This document shows, piece by piece, positions 27,533 to 35,900 of a DNA stretch of 64,000 nt; positions within the stretch are counted from its first letter, which is position 1; every line of letters begins with the position of its first letter. The stretch comes from Bacteroidota bacterium. Lineage in GTDB: Bacteria > Bacteroidota > Ignavibacteria > SZUA-365. The notes under the pieces are model-generated. The model searched no databases. It saw nothing but the letters and a program-made list of their open reading frames with translations, and was not told where the DNA came from. The position numbers were made by a program, and so were the translations under genes. The stretch lies in NCBI GenBank assembly GCA_003246455.1, contig QKAF01000009.1, forward strand, positions 1-64,000, in the 5' to 3' direction.

Positions 27533-28807
27533 ATGTCTTCATACATTTTCAAAAATGCCACTCTCGTCGACCCGGTTTCGGGCCTCGACACGCAGAAAGA
27601 CCTGCTGGTCGTCGACGGCGTCATCGAACGCATCGGCGAGCAGCTCTCCTCCGCCGGCGCGGAAATCATCGCGCTCGACGGGAAGACGATTGTCCCGGGA
27701 CTCTGCGACATGCACGTGCACTTCCGGGAGCCGGGACAGGAGCACAAGGAAGACATCGCAAGCGGATCGGCCGCAGCGGCCGCCGGCGGCTTCACGGCCG
27801 TGGCCTGCATGCCGAACACCGATCCGCCGATCGACAACGCCTCGGTGGTCAGTTTCATCTTCAAAAAGGGCCAGGGACTCGCGGTCGACGTGTATCCGAT
27901 CGGCGCGATCACCAAGGGACGCAAGGGCGAGTCGATTTCTCCCATGATCGAACTGCGCGAGGCAGGCGTGGTCGGGTTCTCCGACGACGGCAGCCCGGTC
28001 AACAACACGAAGGTGCTCCGTACGGCGCTCGAGTACGCCTCCATGCTCGACCTGCCGCTGATCCAGCATGCGGAAGATCCGCATCTGTTCGCCGGCGGAG
28101 CGATGAACGAAAGCATCGTCTCGACGGAACTCGGTCTGCCGGCGATCCCGCGCCTCTCCGAGGATGCGGTCGTCGCACGCGACCTGATGTTTACCGAGTA
28201 CGTCAACGGCTGCTATCATCTCGCCCACATGAGCACGATCGGCGCCGCCGAGGCCGTGCGCGCGGCGAAGGCAAAAGGGCTGCGCGTCACCAGCGAAGTC
28301 GCGCCGCATCACTTCACGCTGACCGACGACACGGTCCGCAGCTACGATTCGAATACGAAGATGAATCCGCCGCTTCGCACGGCCGATGATGTCCGCGCCA
28401 TGAAGGAAGCGCTGCGCGACGGTACCGCCGACGCGATCGCCACGGACCATGCGCCGCACGCGGGCTTCGAGAAGGAAGTCGAGTATGTGTACGCACCATT
28501 CGGCATCGTCGGTCTGGAAACCGCCGTCGGACTGTCGGTCACGGAACTGCTGCTCGAAAAATGGCTCACGCTGCCGCAGCTGATCGAGAAACTCTCGACG
28601 AATCCACGGCGCATTCTCCGTCTGCCCGAGATCCGCATCGCCGAAGGACAGCGCGCAAATCTCAGCTTTCTCGATCTCGAAGCGCAGTGGACGGTGGATG
28701 CCGCGGCATTTCGCTCGAAATCGAAGAATACGCCGTTCCACGGGCGCGTACTCACCGGCCGGGCGCTCGGAATCTACAACAACGGCCAGCTGATCCTGCA
28801 GCGGTAA
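27533..28807 (+). CDS. pyrC: Dihydroorotase
   Basis: 424 aa; VPGLCDMHVHFREPGQEHKEDI, ATDHAPH, downstream of pyrB. Confidence 0.96.
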   Translation: MSSYIFKNATLVDPVSGLDTQKDLLVVDGVIERIGEQLSSAGAEIIALDGKTIVPGLCDMHVHFREPGQEHKEDIASGSAAAAAGGFTAVACMPNTDPPIDNASVVSFIFKKGQGLAVDVYPIGAITKGRKGESISPMIELREAGVVGFSDDGSPVNNTKVLRTALEYASMLDLPLIQHAEDPHLFAGGAMNESIVSTELGLPAIPRLSEDAVVARDLMFTEYVNGCYHLAHMSTIGAAEAVRAAKAKGLRVTSEVAPHHFTLTDDTVRSYDSNTKMNPPLRTADDVRAMKEALRDGTADAIATDHAPHAGFEKEVEYVYAPFGIVGLETAVGLSVTELLLEKWLTLPQLIEKLSTNPRRILRLPEIRIAEGQRANLSFLDLEAQWTVDAAAFRSKSKNTPFHGRVLTGRALGIYNNGQLILQR

Positions 28808-28904
28808 CCCCGGGTTCGGCGTGAAGTCGAGGAACAGAATCGCTCTTCTCGGTGTATATTGTGGAATACACCCGTATTACGATTTCACTCAAGAGGAGAC
28901 GACA

Positions 28905-29525
28905 ATGAAATCCATCACGTTCCTTCTCGTTCTCGCCCTCTTCGTCGGCTGCGGTTCGAAGCAGGACGATCAGAATACACAGCAGACGGGAACCGCCGCC
29001 GGCACCATGGCCGGAGAGGTGATCAGCGCTGACAACGGCTACATTATTGAGAACGCGGCCATCGCCACGGCCGACGATCCGGTTGCGTTCTCGATCAAAG
29101 GCGTGGTGACACTCAAGAAGGCCGCCTCGCAGGTGATGATCGTCCGCACCCAGAGCATGGACGGCGGCGCGACGGAAATGCTCGTCCTGGAGTTCCCGTC
29201 CTTTGCTGAAGGCACCGTCATGGAATTCGCCGCCGGGAGTCCCAATGCGGCGTTCTGGATCTTCGGCCTGAATGCGGAGAAACAGGAAGTGATGCGCCGC
29301 ACGGGGACGGTGGAAGGCAGCCTCCGGCTTGTCAAGCTGGCACCGGCCGCCAACAGCATGGGACTCAGCCGCGACGTGCAGGACGGCACGGGCGAGATGG
29401 AGATCGTGGTCACCGGCATCGAAAACGGCGGCCTCAACGTCCCGGCGGAAAAGAAATTCGCTGCGAGCTATCAGCTCCCGATCATCACCCTCGACGAGCT
29501 CGCCCGGATCAACCAGCCCATCTAA
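28905..29525 (+). CDS. Small predicted lipoprotein, unknown function
   Basis: MKSITFLLVLALFVGCGSKQDDQ (lipobox LFVGC); ATG at 28905 preceded by aagaggagacgaca. Confidence 0.7.
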   Translation: MKSITFLLVLALFVGCGSKQDDQNTQQTGTAAGTMAGEVISADNGYIIENAAIATADDPVAFSIKGVVTLKKAASQVMIVRTQSMDGGATEMLVLEFPSFAEGTVMEFAAGSPNAAFWIFGLNAEKQEVMRRTGTVEGSLRLVKLAPAANSMGLSRDVQDGTGEMEIVVTGIENGGLNVPAEKKFAASYQLPIITLDELARINQPI

Positions 29526-29548
29526 ATCCCCCGACTTTCGTATATTGT

Positions 29549-29580
29549 GAAGGGCAGGCCCGGTGCCTGCCCTTCGTTTG
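29549..29580 (+). terminator. Terminator-like hairpin upstream of the GT2-fusion gene
   Basis: gaagggcaggc (29549-29559) / gcctgcccttc (29565-29575) followed by gtttgt. Confidence 0.65.
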
Positions 29581-29598
29581 TCTCATCCGGAAACACCT

Positions 29599-31617
29599 AT
29601 GAGCACGTCCGCTTCCGCGGAGCAACGGCCCGCGATCTCGGTGGTCATCGTCAGTTACAATGTGCGCGATCTGCTCGAAAACTGCCTGCAGTCGCTGTAC
29701 ACCGCATTGACGGGAATCACCCACGAGGTGTACGTCGTTGACAACCGTTCCGATGACGGGACGGTCGAGATGGTTCGGCAGCGCTTTCCCCAGGCGACGC
29801 TCATCGCCAACGAGGAAAACCTCGGCTTTGCCCGCGCCAACAACCTCGCGCTGTCGCGTGCGAGCGGAGAGACCCTGCTTCTGCTGAATCCGGATACCCT
29901 CGTTCAGGAGGACACGATCGGCACAATGCTTCGTTTTTTCCGCGAAAACGAAGATGTCGGCATGGCCGGCTGTAAAATCATCAAGCCCGACGGCAGTCTG
30001 GAAGCGGCATCGCGGCGCAGTTTCCCGAGTCCGTGGGTGTCCTTCACGAAACTGAGCGGGCTCAGCACGCTGTTCCCTCGCTCCCCTCTCTTTGCCCGTT
30101 ACAACCTGACATACCTCAGCGAGGACGAGTCGTACGAAGTCGATGCCATCTCCGGCTCGTTCATGATGCTCCGGCGGGAGGTGTACGACACGATCGGCGG
30201 CCTCGATGAGTCGTACTTCATGTACGGGGAGGATCTGGACTGGTGCTTCCGCACGCAGCGCGCGGGCTGGAAGCTGTATTATGTCCACAGCACGAAAATC
30301 ATTCACTACGGCGGCGAGAGCACCAAGCGCAGCAGCATCGACGCGCACGCGGAATTCTACCGCGCGATGCAGGTGTTCGCGCGCAATAATCTCGGACTGT
30401 CGGCGTTCAGCCTCGGGGTCATTTCCATCGGCATCCGCATCCGGCTGGCCCTCGCGCGCTCGCGGCATCTCTTCACGGGCAGTCTCCCGCTCCTCGGCGA
30501 CGCGTTGACGACCGTCATCGCGATGCTCGCGGCCGAATTCATCCGTTTCGGCGGGTTTTTCCGCTTTCCGGAATACGCATACCCGACGGTGTATATCGCG
30601 GTGGTGCTGATCATGTGGCTCGGCCTGCTGCTCTCAGGCGCGTACACGCGGGAACAGTACCATATCGTCCGCTCGGGACTCGGCGTCCTGCTGGCGTTCC
30701 TGATTCTCTCGTCGCTGACCTTTTTCTTCAAGGACTGGGGATTCAGCCGCATGGTGGTCGTCATCGCCGGCGGGCTCAATCTGATACTCATTCCCGGACG
30801 CCGCATCCTCGGCTCCCTTCTTTCGCCGCGGCAGCGGGAACACCCGGTGACGGGAAGGCGAACGCTGCTCGTCGGGCTCAACGAACAGACGCTCGATGTG
30901 CTCGGGCGCCTCAAACGGCTCGATGAACAGAGCTATCATATCCTCGGCCTCATCGACCTGAGCCGCCGGCGCATCGGGGAGACCGTCGATTCGGTCCCCG
31001 TGCTCGGCAGCGTGCAGAACATCGGGAAGGTGATCGACGAGAACGACGTGACAGACATCATCATCGGTCCGGACACCCTCCCCTACTCGGAAATCCTTTC
31101 GATGATCGGCCGCACCCGCGGAAAAGCCGTTCATTACCGCATCGTCCCGCGAAGCATGGAATTCATCGTCGGAAAGACCAGCGTCGACCAGCTCAGCAGT
31201 GTCCCGCTGCTCGATTTCGAATACAATCTGATGAAAGGCTCGAATCGCCTGCTCAAGCGTACGCTCGATATCATTTTGTCTTTGCCCGCAGTCCTGTTAA
31301 TTTACCCGGTTGTATCCCTTCTATCCGGCCGAAAGAATCCGGGACCGATGGCGCGTTTCGTCCTGGGCCTCCCGCAGGTCCTCGCCGGACGCAAAAGCCT
31401 TGTGGGATACGACCCGGCGTATCTTCATGCGCCGAGCGACGTGTACCTGGGCAAACCGGGACTGACCGGGCTTGCGCAGCTGCGCTCGATAGAAAGGCTG
31501 ACCGAGGAGGAAGTTCTCGGGACGGTGATCCAGTACGTGCGGAACTACTCCGTGTTTCTCGACATCGAGATCCTCATCCGCACCCTGCTGATGTTCGTAG
31601 TTAGAAAAAACCGATAG
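29599..31617 (+). CDS. Fusion: GT2 glycosyltransferase + TM/CoA-binding-like domain + degenerate bacterial sugar transferase (polyprenyl glycosylphosphotransferase family)
   Basis: N-term ISVVIVSYNVRDLLENCLQSL...EVYVVDNRSDDGT (GT2); middle TM helices and TLLVGLNEQTLDVLGRLKRLDEQSYHILGLID; C-term LKRTLDIILSLPAVLLIYPVVSLL...SLVGYDPAY...KPGLTGLAQL. Confidence 0.82.
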   Translation: MSTSASAEQRPAISVVIVSYNVRDLLENCLQSLYTALTGITHEVYVVDNRSDDGTVEMVRQRFPQATLIANEENLGFARANNLALSRASGETLLLLNPDTLVQEDTIGTMLRFFRENEDVGMAGCKIIKPDGSLEAASRRSFPSPWVSFTKLSGLSTLFPRSPLFARYNLTYLSEDESYEVDAISGSFMMLRREVYDTIGGLDESYFMYGEDLDWCFRTQRAGWKLYYVHSTKIIHYGGESTKRSSIDAHAEFYRAMQVFARNNLGLSAFSLGVISIGIRIRLALARSRHLFTGSLPLLGDALTTVIAMLAAEFIRFGGFFRFPEYAYPTVYIAVVLIMWLGLLLSGAYTREQYHIVRSGLGVLLAFLILSSLTFFFKDWGFSRMVVVIAGGLNLILIPGRRILGSLLSPRQREHPVTGRRTLLVGLNEQTLDVLGRLKRLDEQSYHILGLIDLSRRRIGETVDSVPVLGSVQNIGKVIDENDVTDIIIGPDTLPYSEILSMIGRTRGKAVHYRIVPRSMEFIVGKTSVDQLSSVPLLDFEYNLMKGSNRLLKRTLDIILSLPAVLLIYPVVSLLSGRKNPGPMARFVLGLPQVLAGRKSLVGYDPAYLHAPSDVYLGKPGLTGLAQLRSIERLTEEEVLGTVIQYVRNYSVFLDIEILIRTLLMFVVRKNR

Positions 31618-31636
31618 ATAATAGAGGTAGCATCCC

Positions 31637-32587
31637 ATGGCCAAGACTGTGCTCGAATTTGAACGTCCGATCATAGAACTGGAACAGAAGATCGAGGAAA
31701 TGCGGCGTGTGATCGACGATCTGGACCTCCACGACGAAATCGACGCCCTGGAAAAGCGCGTCAATGATCTGCGCGCCTCCGTGTATGGGAATCTGACCCG
31801 CTGGCAGAAAGTGCAGCTCGCGAGGCATCCCGACCGCCCCTACACGCTCGACTATATCAAGCACATGACCACGGACTTCGTCGAACTGCACGGAGACCGT
31901 TTTCACGGCGACGATCATGCAATCGTCGGAGGCTTCGCGAAGCTTGACGGGAAGTCCGTCATGATCATCGGCCAGCAGAAAGGTCGCGACACGAAGAGCA
32001 ATCTGTTCCGGAACTTCGGCATGGCCAATCCGGAGGGATACCGCAAAGCCCTGCGCCTGATGGGACTGGCGGCGAAATTCAACCGTCCGGTGATCACGCT
32101 GATCGATACACCGGGTGCGTACCCCGGTCTCGAGGCGGAGGAACGCGGGCAGGCGGAAGCGATCGCACGCAACCTCTTCGAAATGACGCGGCTGCCTGTG
32201 CCCATCATCATCGTCATCATCGGCGAGGGCGCCTCGGGCGGGGCGCTCGGCATCGGAGTCGGGGACCGCGTCCTGATGCTCGAGAACACCTGGTACAATG
32301 TCATTTCCCCGGAATCCTGCTCGAGCATTCTCTGGCGCAGCTGGGACTACAAGGAACAGGCCGCCGAAGCCCTCAAACTCACGGCGCCCGATCTGCTCGC
32401 ACAGGGCATCATCGACCGCATCATCCCCGAACCGCTGGGCGGCGCGCATCGCAATCACGTCGAAGCGGCTCTGCTCCTGAAAACCGCGCTGATCGAGGAA
32501 CTCAAGCCCCTGCGGGCGATGAAACCCGATCAGCTTCGACGCAACAGAATCAAGAAATTCGGCCAGATGGGAGAATTCAACACCTGA
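31637..32587 (+). CDS. accA: Acetyl-CoA carboxylase carboxyltransferase subunit alpha
   Basis: 316 aa; [69 protein letters not shown]. Confidence 0.97.
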   Translation: MAKTVLEFERPIIELEQKIEEMRRVIDDLDLHDEIDALEKRVNDLRASVYGNLTRWQKVQLARHPDRPYTLDYIKHMTTDFVELHGDRFHGDDHAIVGGFAKLDGKSVMIIGQQKGRDTKSNLFRNFGMANPEGYRKALRLMGLAAKFNRPVITLIDTPGAYPGLEAEERGQAEAIARNLFEMTRLPVPIIIVIIGEGASGGALGIGVGDRVLMLENTWYNVISPESCSSILWRSWDYKEQAAEALKLTAPDLLAQGIIDRIIPEPLGGAHRNHVEAALLLKTALIEELKPLRAMKPDQLRRNRIKKFGQMGEFNT

Positions 32588-33000
32588 TGCACGCGGTTTC
32601 TCACGAAACGCGTATCCGCGTCCGTTACGCGGATACCGACCAGATGCAGATCGTCTACAACGGCAAGTATTTCGAGTACTTCGAAGTCGGCCGTACCGAG
32701 CTGATGCGCGCCCGGGGACTCACCTACGCCGAATTCGAGCACTCTGGGACGCGCCTGCCGCTGGTGGAGGCACATTGCCGCTTTCACCTCCCCGCGCGCT
32801 ACGACGACATCATTGTGATCCGCAGCGAAGTGCGCGACATCCCCCGGTCGACCATGCGTGTCGATTACGAAGTACGCCGCGAATCCGACGGGATATTGAT
32901 CGCCACCGGCTATACCACGCACGCATTCCTCGATATCGCCTCCCTGCGTCCGATCCGTCCTCCTGCCGTTTTTCTCGACACGCTCTGGCCGAATCGCTGA
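32587..33000 (+). CDS. YbgC/FadM-like acyl-CoA thioesterase
   Basis: 137 aa hotdog fold: ETRIRVRYADTDQMQIVYNGKYFEYFEVGRTELMRARGLTY. Confidence 0.9.
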   Translation: MHAVSHETRIRVRYADTDQMQIVYNGKYFEYFEVGRTELMRARGLTYAEFEHSGTRLPLVEAHCRFHLPARYDDIIVIRSEVRDIPRSTMRVDYEVRRESDGILIATGYTTHAFLDIASLRPIRPPAVFLDTLWPNR

Positions 33001-33226
33001 GCCCTCACAGCTCCGACTCCTGAGAATCCAGGCACTTCCGCCCCTGGTTCTTCCTCCTTTTCATCCCCCCGTCTTCGCCTCCCTTATTCTGACAGAATTG
33101 TAAGCCCGGATTAAGTCTGCTGTAAGTTGCTCCGCCTAATTTGCGGAGTGAATGCTGGGACAGTTCCAGCACGGAAAACGAATAGCAGTGCTGAGGTACA
33201 GTTGATAATGCGGAAGAACAGATGAA

Positions 33227-35851
33227 ATGAAAGCCCTTTTCAGCATACTGTGTCTGCTCGTAAGTGCGATTGTCATCCCCCGGCCGGTCCAGGCTCAGAC
33301 CGGCTTACCCTCGCAGATCGAGATGCTCGCATCCCTCAGATCCGGCAACCCTCAGCGTGTGACTCATGCCCTCGAAAACATCAATCAGGATGCACTTGCG
33401 CAGGCCCTGTATGCCAATCTGTACCACGTTGCCGGATCTGAGCCCTCCTCCCGCCTCGAAGCCTCCGCCATCGCCAAAGCCCTCGGATTCGTACTGATCG
33501 TGGGGCTCGACGGCGAGCGCGCGGCGCTTTCACCGAACGAAGTGACGAATGCGATGCAGCGTCTGGAAACGCTGCTGCGGAACATCGATCCCGCCGTGAG
33601 CAATGTCGTGGAGGAATTCCAGTGGCGGGCAGTGGAACTGATGCAGTATGCCACGGCATACGACTTTTACCGCGCGGCACGCGGCGGCACGCTGCCGGAA
33701 GCGGAACAGAAGCTTGCGCTGTTTGCCGATAATGCCGTCCAGCAGCTGCACAACAGCTTCGTGGTTCGGAATAATCTTTCGATCAAACTCGCCGCCGCAG
33801 CCGGATATGCCGCGCTGATGCTTCGCGGCGAGACGGTGATCGGGACACAGCGCACACCCGCCGAATGGTTTGAAACCGCGTTCCTGCACATAGAAAGCAC
33901 CCTCTTCGAATACCAGGGGCAGAGCGACGGCTACCACGGATACAGTGAAGGTCCATGGTATTTCCGCTACGCGATGCAGAACCTGATTCCATTCTTCCTG
34001 GCGATCGACGTCGCCTTCGATGGCGGCGACTTCACCGTCGCGGGGAGATCCGCAGCGAGTCCCCTCCGTGACCCGAAATATCAGCGCCTGCTCGAATGGA
34101 TCGCAACATTGCGCATGCCCGACGGCATGCTTCCGCCGTTTGAGGACACCTACTTCCAGGCGTGGTTCCCGGAAGCGGCCGCGATCGCCCCGGTCGAACC
34201 CGCGCTTTCGTGGCTGGCATGGAACAACTTCGACGGCGCCGGATGCGCGATGAGTCCGTCGCGCCTCTCCGCCGAGCTTTCGCGTAATTTTGACAGCCGG
34301 GTCGAGTATCTCCTGAGCGAGGCGTCGCCGCGGACCTGCGCCGATCCCCTTCCCCGCAGCAGGATTCTCCCCGATGCCGGATACGCGGTGTTCCGCAGCG
34401 ATTGGACCGCCGATGCGACCTATTTTGCCCTGATCGGCAAAAACGGGATCGCCCGCACGCACCGCTCCCCGGTCGGCAGCGGCCACAAGCAGGCGAACGA
34501 AACCGCCTTCATTCTGCACGCAGGCGGAGAACTCCTCGCGATCGAACCGGGGTATCACAGCAGCAGCGCGCGCGGAGAAATCGTCTTCGGCCAGAACCAT
34601 AATATTCTTCTCGTGGACGGACGCGGTCCGGACAGCACGTCGTGGGGCACGTCGCTTTTCGGCGTCGACGCGTTCATGAGCGACACCCTCACTTCCCCCG
34701 ATGCGAATACGGTCACCATCCGTACCGCGTACCAGGGAGCCGACATCGAACGGCGCGCCACCGTCCTCGGCGGCGATTTCATCGTGCTCGCAGACCGTGC
34801 CCGCGCAGCGTTTCCGCACCGCTTCACCCACCAGGTGCACGGCAACGGCCGTGAGAATGCGGGCGGATACTCCGCGGATTTCGACGGACAGACCGCGCTG
34901 TGGACCCGCGGCGCGATGTCGCTTCACGCTCTCGTCGCGAGTGCGGACGGCATTCCTGCGATGGAAACCGTCTCGCGAACGCATGCGCCGGCCGGCGGAC
35001 GATTCGAGGAGCACAGCGCCCTTTACTCGTCACGCACGGGGAGCGACGTCCGCTTCCATACCGTACTCTGCGCCGCTCGCAGCGAAGAACCGGTTCAGAC
35101 GAACATCCTTCAGCAGGGCGACGGCATGACGGTTCTTACTGCCGTCCATGCGCAGCGGGAGCTTCTTTCCATTTTGAATGCGATCGGTGGCGATGTGTCT
35201 GCCGCAGTCCCCATGGCGGGGAATGTCCGCACCGATGCGATCGCATTGCATTGCGTCCTCAATTCTGCTGGCAGGCCGGATCTGTGGATGCTCGATGAAG
35301 GCAGCTTCATCCAGTCTGACGACCGGGTGGTGTTGTCTTCATCACTTACTGTCACGGCTGTCTTGGCGACGGCCGGCAATTCGATGCGGCTGACCGTGCG
35401 CGGCAATGCTCCGGCGACCCTTCGCCTGCACGTCCCGCGCACCATCGCCTCCGTCCGCGGCGATGTGGCTGGCTGGGACCTTTCGGGCAGCATGCTGCGC
35501 ATCGATCTCGCCACGGCGGACGCGGATCTCGTTATCGAGATGACGTCCACACTCACCGATGCGGATATGGCCGGGACCGTTCCTCTCCAGCCGCAGATTC
35601 ACTCCGCGTATCCGCAGCCCGCTGCCGCCGGCAGTGTCATCACCTGCATGGTCGAACTGCCTGCCGCATCCGGCGTGCAGATCAGTCTGCAGGATGCACT
35701 GGGCAGGCGCTGCAGCGAGGATCTGAGCGCGGAATACGCCCCGGGGACGCACGCGCTTCGGCTTCCGACGTCGCGGCTCGCACCGGGCGTCTACTTCCTC
35801 CGCCTGCAGATCGGCGCGGAAACCCGGATGCAGCGCCTGGTGATACGGTGA
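33227..35851 (+). CDS. Secreted heparinase II/III-like protein with T9SS type A C-terminal sorting domain
   Basis: 874 aa; signal peptide; RTHRSPVGSGHKQANETAFILHAGGELLAIEPGYHSSS (heparinase II/III C-domain-like); C-terminus AYPQPAAAGSVITCMVELPAASGVQISLQDALGRR...LAPGVYFLRLQIGAETRMQRLVIR. Confidence 0.65.
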   Translation: MKALFSILCLLVSAIVIPRPVQAQTGLPSQIEMLASLRSGNPQRVTHALENINQDALAQALYANLYHVAGSEPSSRLEASAIAKALGFVLIVGLDGERAALSPNEVTNAMQRLETLLRNIDPAVSNVVEEFQWRAVELMQYATAYDFYRAARGGTLPEAEQKLALFADNAVQQLHNSFVVRNNLSIKLAAAAGYAALMLRGETVIGTQRTPAEWFETAFLHIESTLFEYQGQSDGYHGYSEGPWYFRYAMQNLIPFFLAIDVAFDGGDFTVAGRSAASPLRDPKYQRLLEWIATLRMPDGMLPPFEDTYFQAWFPEAAAIAPVEPALSWLAWNNFDGAGCAMSPSRLSAELSRNFDSRVEYLLSEASPRTCADPLPRSRILPDAGYAVFRSDWTADATYFALIGKNGIARTHRSPVGSGHKQANETAFILHAGGELLAIEPGYHSSSARGEIVFGQNHNILLVDGRGPDSTSWGTSLFGVDAFMSDTLTSPDANTVTIRTAYQGADIERRATVLGGDFIVLADRARAAFPHRFTHQVHGNGRENAGGYSADFDGQTALWTRGAMSLHALVASADGIPAMETVSRTHAPAGGRFEEHSALYSSRTGSDVRFHTVLCAARSEEPVQTNILQQGDGMTVLTAVHAQRELLSILNAIGGDVSAAVPMAGNVRTDAIALHCVLNSAGRPDLWMLDEGSFIQSDDRVVLSSSLTVTAVLATAGNSMRLTVRGNAPATLRLHVPRTIASVRGDVAGWDLSGSMLRIDLATADADLVIEMTSTLTDADMAGTVPLQPQIHSAYPQPAAAGSVITCMVELPAASGVQISLQDALGRRCSEDLSAEYAPGTHALRLPTSRLAPGVYFLRLQIGAETRMQRLVIR

Positions 35852-35900
35852 GCAGGAACAGCGAAAGAGAAATACGATCTTTTATAGAGGAGTAGGTTTC

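Noticed and set aside
28851-28872. ggtgtat/atacacc hairpin before the small lipoprotein gene
   Set aside because: Short 7-bp stem overlapping a TATATT promoter-like box; too weak alone to call a regulatory RNA.
33530-35014. 494-aa minus-strand ORF
   Set aside because: Antisense to the heparinase-like gene, no domain.
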